DNA of 64,000 nt from Bacteroidetes bacterium UBA2475 (GCA_002342065.1 DDPF01000012.1:310001-374000), one strand, 5' to 3'. Shown: positions 46,401-54,618, counted from the stretch's first letter. Numbers and translations are program-made. The notes: generated by a model not told the origin, from the sequence alone.

Positions 46401-46622
46401 CCTAAGGGCTTGGGTTGGAATATTGATAAATATGAATTAACTGTTTATGATCGTTGGGGCGAAAAAATATTTGGAACCAAACAATACAACGAAGGCTGGA
46501 ACGGAAAGGTGCGCGGAAGCGAAAGTAGTGTGCAAAACGATATCTATATTTGGAAAGTGAGCTTAACAGATGTATTTTCCAAACATCATGAATTTGTAGG
46601 GCACATTTTTATTGAAAAATAA
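43455..46622 (+). CDS. Giant surface protein with lamin-tail, SprB repeats, PKD and T9SS type B tail
   Basis: The 1055-residue protein has a signal peptide (...NTSFSQ) and a lamin-tail-like N-domain (LVINEVSQGPSGSKEYVELV). Four SprB-type repeats follow (about residues 334-641, each with CFGGxNGxAxV, TPxYSYTWSPxGGN, GxYTVxxKDxNNC). A degenerate fifth repeat, Ig/PKD-like domains (YQWNFGNNNTS, YSWYFGDGITLY) and a gliding-motility-associated type B C-terminus (FTPNEDNLNDIFLPK ... VYDRWGEKIF) complete it. SprB-type proteins are cell-surface adhesins moved during gliding. It stands alone, with a terminator-like hairpin downstream. Confidence 0.9.
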   Translation: MRTNLFFWIFAVVLVCNTSFSQQLVINEVSQGPSGSKEYVELVVVGTPTCNAIPCIDIRDFIIDDNNGSHATGGGTGIASGCVRFKNIPFWSCIPIGTMILIYNDADINALVPAIDLSMADGNCKLVIPISDCTLLERHTTLPAVGTPAYPTTGYTNCGNWTPVSMANGDDSFQTVNATGGIVHSVSWGNNNLSTVIYFAGSAAGKVAVMNNSVDNNPANQANWTFMNVPGNETPGSPNNVANNNWIHSMNNSCVPLLPLSATVSFSNSGCICNGSATLNASGAISPYTYTWLPSGGNANIATGLCGGTYTVNSTSSNGCTQSHTVTIGTVSNLTLSITNNSVTCNGLSNGSATVTAIGGTLPYSYTWTPVGGNAQSASGLAPGVYTVTVKDANNCTSTATTSIAQPTAALSAIVSSTNNLCFGASSGAANVTPSGGTPVYSYTWSPSGGNAANANGLAAGIFSITVNDANNCIFITTVSITQPTAGITATISSTNILCFGGVNGAASVTPNGGTPAYSYTWSPTGGNASAASGLSVGIYTVLIKDLNNCTFNSTVSITQPASGIIAAVSSTNVLCFGGSNGIANVLPNGGTPVYSYTWSPSGGNSSVANGLPAGNYTVFIKDANNCNGTSTVLIGQPQQFGLSVNSITLCNNQPGILSATIVGGALPVTYSWNGSSSPSNTISVTTTATTIYTVSATDANGCVSNIQNASVNVASFLNLSVSPNVSVCSGAIATMSTSVSGGNGSYTYVWQPGSLNGPVQNISVTGSQIYTVSVTDGCSSAISKTISISSSPLPPSNIISSQTAGCAPLCVTFSNAVLFSSGLVQSYQWNFGNNNTSNLSSPQNCFTQAGNYPVILNYVTINGCIGSQTLTNSIQIYPTPIAHFITDKTEIDSYGTVINFTNQSTNATNYSWYFGDGITLYETNPSFTFLNEQDQYVYLTAKNNFGCTNMFMLKIDYKPEFTFFAPNTFTPNEDNLNDIFLPKGLGWNIDKYELTVYDRWGEKIFGTKQYNEGWNGKVRGSESSVQNDIYIWKVSLTDVFSKHHEFVGHIFIEK
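44454..45377 (+). repeat. Four tandem 231-bp SprB repeats within the 43455 gene
   Basis: The first Cys codon of each unit falls at 44487, 44718, 44949 and 45180, an exact 231-bp (77-residue) period. The second to fourth copies are more alike than the first. Exact spacing allows in-frame gain or loss of units. Confidence 0.85.
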
Positions 46623-46680
46623 AGTAAAGTCGGCTTCATTAGGGATTTTGATGACAACCAAGATTATTGCATGAAGCAAA

Positions 46681-46718
46681 AAAAGGTGTGGAGGAAATTT
46701 CACGCCTTTTACATTTTG
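46681..46718 (+). terminator. Terminator-like hairpin
   Basis: The stem aaaaggtgtg / cacgcctttt (one G-U pair) has a 10-base loop and is followed by a T-rich stretch, about 60 bases after the surface-protein stop. Confidence 0.55.
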
Positions 46719-46747
46719 CTTATATTGCAAAATATCTTCACAAAAAG

Positions 46748-46755
46748 TAATTTTG
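46748..46755 (+). promoter_or_regulatory. TAATTTTG -7 promoter element of the DUF2490 gene
   Basis: TAnnTTTG matches exactly, with a TTG 20 bases upstream at 46725-46727. The element ends 4 bases before the ATG at 46760, so the mRNA would be leaderless or nearly so. Confidence 0.45.
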
Positions 46756-46759
46756 TTCT

Positions 46760-47515
46760 ATGAGAAAAATTCTGATCTTATTATTATTTCTTCATCAACT
46801 TAATTTTTTAGCCCAAAATAAAAAACAGTATACTGATAACTCAAATGGCTGGTATATGTATTTTGGCAGCCATAAATTATCCGGAAAATGGGGCATACAT
46901 CTTGAGGCTCAATTGCGAAGAAACGAAATAATAACAAAACCACAACAACTTTTACTAAGAACTGGCATCAATTATCATTTTAATAAAAAATTATTTGCAA
47001 CCGTAGGATATTGTTATGTAATCACATACCCTTATGGTGAATTTCCTTCTAAAACCGTTTTTCCTGAAAATAGAATTTGGGAGCAGATTCAGTTAAAAAA
47101 TCAAATAGGTAAATTAGAACTGGTTAACAGATTTAGATTAGAACAACGTTTTGTGAACTCGCCTATAGCAAAAGATTCAGGTTTTGTGAACGGTCCGGCT
47201 GTTTATACAGATCGTTTCAGGTTATTAAATCGTTTTTCAATTCCGCTAAAAGGAAAAGAAATTCTCGACAAGTCTTTTTATATTTCTTTTTATGATGAAG
47301 TTTTTATAAATTTTGGGCATAACCTTGCAAAAAATATCTTTGATCAAAACAGGGCTTATATTGCACTCGGATATAAAATTCCAAAAGTTGGAAGAATTGA
47401 AATAGGTTATTTAAATCAATTAATTTTTAAAAGTGATGGGATAAAAGTTGAAAATAACCACACTTTACAAATTGGATTAAGCTCAACCATTGATCTGTAC
47501 AAGAAAAAAGATTAA
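46760..47515 (+). CDS. DUF2490-type outer-membrane beta-barrel protein
   Basis: The 251-residue protein has a signal peptide (...HQLNFLAQ). The mature part is the DUF2490 pattern: GWYMYFGSHKLSGKWGIHLEAQLR at the start, then LLRTGINYHFNKKLFATVGY, and ENRIWEQIQLKNQIGKLELVNRFRLEQRF. DUF2490 proteins are predicted outer-membrane barrels of unknown function in Bacteroidota. It has its own promoter with an extremely short leader. It lies between the surface protein and the imu operon and shares no obvious function with either. Confidence 0.85.
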   Translation: MRKILILLLFLHQLNFLAQNKKQYTDNSNGWYMYFGSHKLSGKWGIHLEAQLRRNEIITKPQQLLLRTGINYHFNKKLFATVGYCYVITYPYGEFPSKTVFPENRIWEQIQLKNQIGKLELVNRFRLEQRFVNSPIAKDSGFVNGPAVYTDRFRLLNRFSIPLKGKEILDKSFYISFYDEVFINFGHNLAKNIFDQNRAYIALGYKIPKVGRIEIGYLNQLIFKSDGIKVENNHTLQIGLSSTIDLYKKKD

Positions 47516-47520
47516 CTCTA

Positions 47521-47554
47521 TTGATCTCTCCTAACAGCAAGTCAAAATACAAAA
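47521..47554 (+). repeat. Dispersed repeat, copy 1 (left of the imu operon)
   Basis: TTGATCTCTCCTAA...AAGTCAAAATaCAAAA closely matches the cores at 53298-53332 and 53405-53438, which lie right of dnaE2. Copies therefore flank the imuA-imuB-dnaE2 operon in the same orientation. Confidence 0.7.
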
Positions 47555-47585
47555 TACTAAGTTTCAGCTGTTAAAAAAATCATTT

Positions 47586-47600
47586 GCTATAATTTATAGC
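47586..47600. promoter_or_regulatory. Inverted repeat GCTATA-ATT-TATAGC, candidate SOS-type operator
   Basis: The perfect 6-bp arms have a 3-base centre and lie 50 bases before the imuA start. imu operons are usually damage-inducible, so this may be the operator. The regulator and consensus for this lineage are not known to me. Confidence 0.4.
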
Positions 47601-47649
47601 ATAAATTTACTATTAATTGTAGTTACATTTATTATCCCAAACGTGGAAG

Positions 47650-48408
47650 ATGAGAAAGGTAGCGGATAGATCGATAATTGAACAATTGCAACAACAAATA
47701 ATAAAGTTGCAAAAGAATGAAACACTTTCTGCCGAACAACCCTTATCCATCGGTTTGGGAACTATCGAAGATTCTTTTCCTGGAAATGTATTTGCAAAAG
47801 GTGCTGTTCACGAACTGATAAGCAATAGTGCTGAGGAAGCTACCTGCACCAGTGGTTTTATTTCTGTAGTTCTTGGAAAATTAATGCCAAACACTGGCTA
47901 TTGCCTTTGGATAAGTACTGTACCAAGACGTAGCATTTTTCCTAACGCCCTAAAAGGATTTGGCATTGATCCTGAACGGATTTTATTTGTAGATGCCGGT
48001 AAAACCAAAGATACTTTATGGGCCATTGAAGAAGCACTAAAATGTGATGCACTTATTGCCGTTGTTGGAGAAATTACAGAACTGACTTTTAATGATTCCA
48101 GAAGATTACAATTAGCAGTTGAAAAAAGTCATGTTACCGGATTTATACACCGGTTTAGACCAAAGACAGAAAACGCCGTTGCTTGTGTAACCAGGTGGAA
48201 AATAAAACCTATTACAAGTGCAGCAGGTGAAACACCAGGCGTTGGATTTTCGAGATGGCATATAGACCTACTAAAAGTAAGAAACGGCAAAATCGGAAAT
48301 TGGGAAGTGCAATGGTCGCCCAAAGGATTAGAATACCCTTCGACTCCGCTCAGGGTGACAGGGGACGATGTGAGTATACAAGAAATTGATGAACGACAAA
48401 TTGGTTAA
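47650..48408 (+). CDS. imuA: ImuA-like mutasome protein
   Basis: The 252-residue product is a RecA-fold protein of the ImuA family, which works with ImuB and DnaE2 in damage-induced translesion synthesis. Visible family blocks are SIGLGTIEDSFPGNVFAKGAVHEL, CLWISTVPRRSIFP, GFGIDPERILFVDA and LAVEKSHVTGFIHR. A normal Walker A is absent, as in many ImuA proteins. The last about 25 residues (EYPSTPLRVTGDDV...) are partly encoded by a REP-like palindromic element at 48336-48360, inserted in frame. The imuB start lies 2 bases after the stop, so translation is coupled. Confidence 0.9.
   Translation: MRKVADRSIIEQLQQQIIKLQKNETLSAEQPLSIGLGTIEDSFPGNVFAKGAVHELISNSAEEATCTSGFISVVLGKLMPNTGYCLWISTVPRRSIFPNALKGFGIDPERILFVDAGKTKDTLWAIEEALKCDALIAVVGEITELTFNDSRRLQLAVEKSHVTGFIHRFRPKTENAVACVTRWKIKPITSAAGETPGVGFSRWHIDLLKVRNGKIGNWEVQWSPKGLEYPSTPLRVTGDDVSIQEIDERQIG
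48336..48360 (+). repeat. REP-like palindromic element inside the imuA 3' end
   Basis: CCCTTCGACTCCGCTCAGGG followed by TGACA is a sequence type common between genes in Bacteroidota, with CCCT and AGGG able to pair. Here it is read in frame as PSTPLRVT. A relative lies at 54001-54019. Confidence 0.65.
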
Positions 48409-48410
48409 AG

Positions 48411-49907
48411 ATGAGCAGAAGAATTGTGGTGATATGGTTTCCTCATTTGGTAACTGACAGATTGTTGCGAAAACAACCTGAATTAAAAGATCTGCCTTTT
48501 GTTTTAGTAATAACAGAAAGAGGCAGACGAATTGTTAAAGCAGTAAATGTACTAGCACAAGAAAAAGGTATTTATGAAAATATGATGTTGGCAGACTGTA
48601 AGGCGTTAGTTCCTGAATTAATGGTGTTGGATTATGATGCAGCCGAACCAAAGAAATTACTAAATTCCTTGGCCGAATGGTGCATACGCTATTCTCCTTT
48701 TATTTCAATTGAGCTACCTGATGTTTTGATCCTGGATGTGAGCGGTTGTACACACTTGTGGGATGGCGAAGAAAATTATTTAAACGACATTCATAAAAAA
48801 TTTAATGTCTTTGGTTATACCATCAGAAGCGCTATGGCAGACACACTCGGAACAGCCTGGGCTGTTTGTCATTTTGGAACTAATGCGAGCATTATAGAAA
48901 CAGGAAAAGAAGTTCCTGTTTTATCTGCTCTCCCTCCTGCCGCTTTGAGATTAGACCAACCAATTTTAGAGAAACTGGATAAGCTTGGATTAAAAACTAT
49001 TGGGAGCTTTATGACTATGCCCAATACAGCCTTGAGAAGACGATTTGGGCAAAACATATTGAAGCGATTGGCACAAGCCTTTGGCGAAGAAATGGAAATT
49101 ACAGAGCCTGTACAACCGCTAATACCTTTCCAGGAACGTTTGCCAAGCATGGAACCGATACGTACAGCAGAAGGAATTGAAGTAGCTATTAAGACTTTGT
49201 TACAAATGCTGTGTGAGCGTTTACAAAAAGAAATGAAAGGCTTGCGTAAATGTGTATTAACCTGTTATCGGATTGACGGATTGATTGAGAAAATTGAAAT
49301 AGGTACAAGCAAACCATCCCGAAACACTTTACATTTATTTAAACTTTTTGAAAATAAAATTGCCAACATAGAGCCTGATCTCGGGATTGACTTGTTTGTG
49401 ATGGATGCGCTGTCAGTTGAAGACTTGCATAGTTCGCAGGATGCTTTATGGACAGTAAGCGGCAAAGACGAATCCGTTATTGCTGAATTACTGGACAGGA
49501 TATCGGGTAAAACAGGTGTACAAGGTATTCATCGTTATTTGCCTTCTGAGCATTACTGGCCTGAACGTTCTTTTAAAAATGCAACTTCGTTAAGTGAAAA
49601 ACCAAGTACAGAATGGCGAACTGATCTTCCAAGGCCTTTGCATATTTTACCGGTACCGGAATTAATTGAAGTATCGGTTCCAATTCCCGATTATCCTCCT
49701 TTGCTGTTTCGTTATAAAGGCACAATACACAATGTAAAAAAAGCAGATGGACCTGAACGTATAGAACAGGAGTGGTGGCTGCAAAATGGTTTATATCGGG
49801 ATTATTATTGTGTGGAAGATGAACAGGGCTCACGTTACTGGTTGTTTCGTTCAGGAGATTATGACAGCGGCAATGTGAAATGGTTTATACATGGATTCTT
49901 CACATAG
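48411..49907 (+). CDS. imuB: ImuB, Y-family polymerase-like mutasome adaptor
   Basis: The 498-residue protein has the DinB/Y-family fold but starts IVVIWFPHLVTDRLL, without the catalytic Asp of active Y polymerases. This fits ImuB, which acts as a hub linking the sliding clamp, ImuA and DnaE2. Other family blocks are PFVLVITERGRRIVKAVN, YSPFISIELPDVLILDVSGC and IRSAMADTLGTAWAVCHF. The C-terminus ends WWLQNGLYRDYYCVEDEQG...WFIHGFF. It follows imuA by 2 bases and precedes dnaE2 by 37 bases. Confidence 0.93.
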   Translation: MSRRIVVIWFPHLVTDRLLRKQPELKDLPFVLVITERGRRIVKAVNVLAQEKGIYENMMLADCKALVPELMVLDYDAAEPKKLLNSLAEWCIRYSPFISIELPDVLILDVSGCTHLWDGEENYLNDIHKKFNVFGYTIRSAMADTLGTAWAVCHFGTNASIIETGKEVPVLSALPPAALRLDQPILEKLDKLGLKTIGSFMTMPNTALRRRFGQNILKRLAQAFGEEMEITEPVQPLIPFQERLPSMEPIRTAEGIEVAIKTLLQMLCERLQKEMKGLRKCVLTCYRIDGLIEKIEIGTSKPSRNTLHLFKLFENKIANIEPDLGIDLFVMDALSVEDLHSSQDALWTVSGKDESVIAELLDRISGKTGVQGIHRYLPSEHYWPERSFKNATSLSEKPSTEWRTDLPRPLHILPVPELIEVSVPIPDYPPLLFRYKGTIHNVKKADGPERIEQEWWLQNGLYRDYYCVEDEQGSRYWLFRSGDYDSGNVKWFIHGFFT

Positions 49908-49944
49908 TGATTAGGGAATAGTTATAAGTAATTAGACAAGAACA

Positions 49945-52900
49945 ATGGAATATACGGAGTTACAAATAACAAGCAACTTTACTTTTTTACGGGGCGGTTC
50001 TCATCCTGAAGAATTAGTTGAGCAAGCTTTGCTTTTGGGTTATACAGAAATTGCTATTACTGATCTTAATACACTTGCTGGAATTGTAAGAGCATACTCA
50101 GCGGCGAAAGAAAAAAACATCCGTATCATTCCTGCATGCAGATTAGAATTATTAGACGGGCATTCGTTGCTTGCTTATCCTAAAACAAAACAGGGTTATG
50201 CTAATTTATCAGGATTATTATCTGAAGGAAATTTGCGTGCTGAAAAAGGTAAATGCTTTTTGTATAAAAAAGATGTGTATGAATTTTCAAAGGATCTGTT
50301 ATTTATTATGGTACCACCCATGTCTTTAAATTCAGCTTTTGAAATAGAAGAACCTTTTAAAAAATCGTTACAGGAATATAATCAGAAGTTAGGAAGCAGT
50401 TTTTATTTAGGGGCTACACGCTCTTATCATGCCAATGATAATAAAAAATTATTCCGTTTAGGAGAACTCTCCAAAATTTATAACGTGCCATTGGTTGCCA
50501 TGAATGATGTGCATTACCACGCACCTAAGCGAAGGGAATTACAGGATATACTTACTTGTATTCGTGAAAAATGCACTATCACCAATGCAGGATTTAAGCT
50601 GTATCAAAATGCAGAACGTTATTTAAAAACAGCAGAAGAAATGAAACGTTTGTTTGCACAATATCCTGAAGCCATTGCCAATACAAAAAAAATAGCTGAT
50701 GCCTGCCAGTTTAGTTTGAGCGAATTAAAATACACTTATCCTAAAGGACTTACAACTGAAGGCCGAACACACCAGGAAGAGTTAGCGCATCATACATGGA
50801 TCGGCGCTTACAAAATGTTTGGTGAACAGATACCGGATAAAGTAAAAAAGAATATTGAATTTGAATTAGCATTTATAGAAAGAAAAGATCTTGCCTATTA
50901 TTTTTTAACTGTACATGATTATGTTTGGGAAGCGCGCAGGCTTGGCATATTGTGTCAAGGGCGTGGCTCCGCTGCTAACTCTGTAATCTGTTATTGTCTG
51001 GGTATTACACCGGTAAACCCAACTAAGCATCGACTTTTATTCAGCCGTTTTATGAGTGATGCGCGTGACGAGCCGCCGGATATAGATGTTGATTTTGAGC
51101 ATGACCGAAGAGAAGAAATTATACAATACATTTATGGAAAGTATGGGCGCGAACACGCCGCTATTGTTGCTACCGTTACGCAGGTACATTTTAAAGGCGC
51201 TGTGCGTGATGTAGGAAAAGCTATGGGACTCTCATTGGATGCGATTGACAGTCTTGCGTCTTCGGGCTGGGAATTTACTGAAGAATGGCTTGAAGGAAAA
51301 GAATCCTCTTCCAAAGGATTTAATGCAAAAGATCCGCATCTACTTAAAGTATTAGAACTCACTAATCAGTACAGAGGGTTTCCTCGTCAGTTAGGACAGC
51401 ACACCGGCGGCTTTGTACTAACTGAAAATAAAATATCGGATTTGTGTCCTACGCTAAACGCGCGGATGGAAAACCGCACTAACATCGAATGGAATAAAGA
51501 CGATATAGAAAGCCTGGGTATTTTAAAAGTAGATGTGTTAGCACTTGGTATGCTAACTTGCATACGAATTTGTTTTGATCTTGCGAAACTCCATTACGAT
51601 ATTGACCTAACGCTTGCCAATATACCGCAGGATGATTCCGTAGTTTATGACATGATATGCAAGGCTGATACGATCGGTGTTTTCCAAATAGAAAGCCGCG
51701 CTCAAATGAGCATGTCGCCACGAATGAAAGCAAGATGTTTTTATGACCTTGTGATGCAAATAGCGATGGTAAGGCCTGGACCAATTCAGGGAGGCGCTGT
51801 AAACCCACTTTTACGCCGTCGTAATGGCGAAGAACCAATAGTGTATCCATCAAAAGAACTGGAAGAAATTTTGGGTAGAACAATGGGTGTTGTTTTGTTT
51901 CAGGAACAAGCAATGGAAGTAGCTATTATTGCCGGAGGATTTACAGATGCAGAAGCCGATCAATTGCGGAGGAGTATGGCTTCTTTTAAAGCTGATGGCC
52001 GTGTTGGCATGTTTGAAGAAAAACTTGTAAAAGGTATGATGGCAAAAGGATATACTGAAGAGTATTCTAAAAGCACTTTTAAGCAATTGAGAGGTTTTAG
52101 CGGTTATGGATTTCCAGAAAGTCATTCTGCAAGCTTTGCATTACTTGCATATGTGTCCGCATGGCTGAAATGCCATTACCCCGATGTATTTGCCGCTGGG
52201 TTATTGAACAGTCAGCCAATGGGTTTTTACCAACCTGCACAAATTATTTCATGCGCAAAAAAGCACGGTGTGACTGTAAGACCTGTTGATATTAATTACA
52301 GTAATTGGAATAATATACTGGAAGAAAAAACCGGCAATTATTTTGCTTTACGTTTGGGTTTTAGAGAAGTGAAAGGATTACGTGAAGAAGATATGCAGCT
52401 ACTTATAGCTGTTCGTGAAACATTAAAGAGCCAAAAGGCAGAAGACAAGGCATCAAACAACAAAACAAAAACACCGGGACACCGAATCGCTAAATTATTA
52501 GATGCCGGTATTTCCATATCATCTTTGGAATTGCTTGCTAATGCAGATGCTTTTCGTTCTATAGGCTTAGACCGTCGTAAAGCGCTTTGGGAAATTTCTG
52601 CATTGAAGGATCACAATACAGGTTTATTTGCAGGACAACCAATTGATGCTTCAGCAGAAAAAGATATTGTGCTTCCTGAAATGAATTTATCTCAACACGT
52701 TTTGGAGGATTATAAATCTATCGGTCTTTCACTAAAAGCGCATCCTGTTAGTTTTATTCGCAATAAGCTTTCGGAGTTGCAGGTTACTGCGAATGAAGAA
52801 ATAATTAACCGTACGGATGGTTCTTATATAAAAGTAGCAGGACTTGTATTGGTAAGACAACGACCAGGAACAGCGAGCGGAATTTGTTTTATCACTATTG

Positions 52901-53229
52901 AAGATGAAACGGGTATTGCTAATCTGGTTGTGTTTGAAAAACTATTTACGCAATACAGAAATGAAATTGTGCGAAGCAAGTTTTTAATGGTGGAAGGTAC
53001 TGTACAAAAAGAAGGTGAAGTGATACATGTGATCGTGAAACGTTGCTTTGATCTTACAGGATTATTGATGCCTCTTAGTAATACGGAAGCTAATGGTTCG
53101 GAAGATCATTCGCAGGATTACGGAAGCAGCGCGCCGGGAGTAGCAAAAGCCACAAAAGAAATGATTAAATCAAATAATGGGCAATCCTTTCAGTACGATG
53201 TTTTTCATGAAGGAAGGAATTTTAGATAG
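49945..53229 (+). CDS. dnaE2: Error-prone DNA polymerase III alpha subunit DnaE2
   Basis: The 1094-residue C-family polymerase is the length expected for DnaE2. The N-terminal PHP domain begins YTELQITSNFTFLRGGSHPEELVEQA, the DnaE2 version. The polymerase catalytic motif PDIDVDF is present (about residues 380-386), as are GRGSAANSVICY and FQEQAMEVAIIAGGF. The C-terminal OB domain (GLVLVRQRPGTASGICFITIEDE) is intact. DnaE2 performs mutagenic bypass synthesis with ImuA and ImuB. It is the last gene of the operon. Tandem hairpin repeats begin 54 bases after its stop. Confidence 0.96.
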   Translation: MEYTELQITSNFTFLRGGSHPEELVEQALLLGYTEIAITDLNTLAGIVRAYSAAKEKNIRIIPACRLELLDGHSLLAYPKTKQGYANLSGLLSEGNLRAEKGKCFLYKKDVYEFSKDLLFIMVPPMSLNSAFEIEEPFKKSLQEYNQKLGSSFYLGATRSYHANDNKKLFRLGELSKIYNVPLVAMNDVHYHAPKRRELQDILTCIREKCTITNAGFKLYQNAERYLKTAEEMKRLFAQYPEAIANTKKIADACQFSLSELKYTYPKGLTTEGRTHQEELAHHTWIGAYKMFGEQIPDKVKKNIEFELAFIERKDLAYYFLTVHDYVWEARRLGILCQGRGSAANSVICYCLGITPVNPTKHRLLFSRFMSDARDEPPDIDVDFEHDRREEIIQYIYGKYGREHAAIVATVTQVHFKGAVRDVGKAMGLSLDAIDSLASSGWEFTEEWLEGKESSSKGFNAKDPHLLKVLELTNQYRGFPRQLGQHTGGFVLTENKISDLCPTLNARMENRTNIEWNKDDIESLGILKVDVLALGMLTCIRICFDLAKLHYDIDLTLANIPQDDSVVYDMICKADTIGVFQIESRAQMSMSPRMKARCFYDLVMQIAMVRPGPIQGGAVNPLLRRRNGEEPIVYPSKELEEILGRTMGVVLFQEQAMEVAIIAGGFTDAEADQLRRSMASFKADGRVGMFEEKLVKGMMAKGYTEEYSKSTFKQLRGFSGYGFPESHSASFALLAYVSAWLKCHYPDVFAAGLLNSQPMGFYQPAQIISCAKKHGVTVRPVDINYSNWNNILEEKTGNYFALRLGFREVKGLREEDMQLLIAVRETLKSQKAEDKASNNKTKTPGHRIAKLLDAGISISSLELLANADAFRSIGLDRRKALWEISALKDHNTGLFAGQPIDASAEKDIVLPEMNLSQHVLEDYKSIGLSLKAHPVSFIRNKLSELQVTANEEIINRTDGSYIKVAGLVLVRQRPGTASGICFITIEDETGIANLVVFEKLFTQYRNEIVRSKFLMVEGTVQKEGEVIHVIVKRCFDLTGLLMPLSNTEANGSEDHSQDYGSSAPGVAKATKEMIKSNNGQSFQYDVFHEGRNFR

Positions 53230-53283
53230 TGAGATTTCGTTTAAGATTATTGCTGCGCAATGATCTTTTGTAACTAGTTTCAA

Positions 53284-53494
53284 AGAGATTAGCTACGCTG
53301 ATCTCTCCTAAACATAAGTCAAAATTCAAAAATCGTTGCTTTGCAACGCTTTTTGTTTTTCGCATCCGCTTTTGAAAGCAAAGCTATAAGAGAGATTAGC
53401 TAAGCTGATCTCCCCTAACCATAAGTCAAAATGCAAAAGTCATTTTGCTTCGCAAAATGCTCTTTGTTTTTCCTTCCGCTTTTGAAAGCAAGCT
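53284..53494 (+). repeat. Two tandem ~107-bp hairpin repeats (copies 2 and 3 of the dispersed repeat)
   Basis: Copies begin at 53284 and 53391. Each has a GAGATTAGC / GCTGATCTC hairpin, the shared AAGTCAAAATnCAAAA core, a second hairpin, and TTTTTGTTTTT..CCGCTTTTGAAAGCAA. The second hairpin differs in sequence but keeps its pairing (CGTTGC/GCAACG versus CATTTTGC/GCAAAATG). With the terminator this fills the 53230-53554 gap; no gene is seen there. Confidence 0.8.
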
Positions 53495-53515
53495 TTCAAC
53501 GCTGGCGGAAAAACA

Positions 53516-53543
53516 AAAAGTCCCGCCTTGCGGCGGGACTTTT
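53516..53543 (-). terminator. Terminator of tmRNA
   Basis: A strong stem GTCCCGCC / GGCGGGAC, extended by AAAAG / CTTTT, is followed on the minus strand by TTTTTGTTTTT. It lies 12 bases past the tmRNA 3' end. Confidence 0.85.
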
Positions 53544-53554
53544 GCATTTATTAG

Positions 53555-53920
53555 TGGACCCGGAGAGATTCGAACTCTCGTCCAAATAAGGAAAAAATAA
53601 GCTTTCTACACGTTTAGTTATAACTTGATTGTAGGCTAAAGGCAGGCGTTATATCAAACCAATCTTTAACTTAGTTACTAATATTGTTTTACATAGTAAC
53701 ATTTGTAAAACAAATTGCACATTTATGATGCTTTACCCAAAGCGCAGAGCAACTTAGCTCCCTGGAAAGCAAAGGACACTTAATTCTAAATTAAGCAGCC
53801 ATAGCGTAAGAGTTATCTTCGCCAAATAAAAGTTTTGAAAGTTCAGTTTAAAGAGCTCGTCTTACAACGCTCTACATGCTTACCTATCTGATGCGCTTAC
53901 TGTCAAAACCGGTCGGGCCC
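53555..53920 (-). ncRNA. ssrA: tmRNA (SsrA)
   Basis: Read on the minus strand, the 5' end GGGCCCGACCGGTTTTGACAG pairs through seven bases with the 3' CGGGTCC before discriminator A. The 3' end holds the T-arm GAGAGTTCGAATCTCTC. The tag frame at 53791-53823 encodes GEDNSYAMAA and a stop, with the AMAA ending recognised by proteases. CCA is not encoded and must be added. Length is about 366 nt. tmRNA with SmpB rescues stalled ribosomes and tags the incomplete protein. Confidence 0.95.
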
Positions 53921-54000
53921 ATAATAATTTAAGATTCAAGATTTCAGATTTAAAGTTTAAACCTGTATTCAAAAACATTAAATTGTTCAAAGAACTATAA

Positions 54001-54019
54001 CCCTTCGGTAAACTCAGGG
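54001..54019 (+). repeat. REP-like palindromic element, second copy
   Basis: CCCTTCGGTAAACTCAGGG shares its outer CCCTTCG and CTCAGGG with the element in imuA and can form a hairpin. It lies between the tmRNA and the 54091 gene. The 53921-54000 stretch holds AT-rich sequence and presumably the tmRNA promoter, which I could not define. Confidence 0.55.
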
Positions 54020-54090
54020 CTAGCGTAAAGTTAGTATAATTTGTTTCTAAAAACTAAGTTTTTATTTATATTTAACGAAAATAAGAAACC

Positions 54091-54615
54091 ATGAAAAAAC
54101 TATTTTTATTTCTTTTTATAGCTGCATCTAGTGCCATTATTGCGCAAACTATTAAATCAAAACCTCTAAAACTTAAATACACTCCGCCTGCAGGATGGGT
54201 AGCCGAAGAGTTTGGAGACAAATTAAACTGGGAGGGAGCAGGCAATTCCCTATGTCATTGCGCCGGGGTAAAATTCAGCAAACAACATAAGGATGGAAAA
54301 ATGAATGTTTTGGTTTATCCAAGTACGCAAGCCGGACTGGATTCTACTAAACGGAATTTTGTTGGTTCTTTGGTTTTTACCGATGTCCAAAAATTTGATA
54401 AAACAAAAAACAAATTCTTTTCTTTTGAAAAGAAAAAATCAAATTTTGCTGATGCCAAAAAATCGAATGAAAAATCGTTTGACGTGATCCGTTACCAAAC
54501 AAAAATTGAAGATCACTTCTACATTATTTATGCATGGCAGGAAAATAAACAATTAATGAGTCCGCAAACCGAAAAAGAATTATTCGAAATGATAAATGCT
54601 ATAGAGCCCCTATAG
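54091..54615 (+). CDS. Small secreted protein of unknown function
   Basis: The 174-residue product has a signal peptide ending SAIIAQ. The mature domain begins LKLKYTPPAGWVAEEFGDKLNWEGAG and contains a CHC motif (about 55-57), the only Cys residues, which could bind metal or form a disulfide. The PPAGW..E opening resembles lipoprotein-type PsbP/LpqN-like domains, but I cannot assign the family. It converges with the histidine kinase gene, only 3 bases apart, with no terminator between. Confidence 0.72.
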   Translation: MKKLFLFLFIAASSAIIAQTIKSKPLKLKYTPPAGWVAEEFGDKLNWEGAGNSLCHCAGVKFSKQHKDGKMNVLVYPSTQAGLDSTKRNFVGSLVFTDVQKFDKTKNKFFSFEKKKSNFADAKKSNEKSFDVIRYQTKIEDHFYIIYAWQENKQLMSPQTEKELFEMINAIEPL

Positions 54616-54618
54616 CAT

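Noticed and set aside
51479..52125. Minus-strand frames opposite dnaE2
   Set aside because: They are antisense to intact, conserved polymerase sequence and have no recognisable domain.
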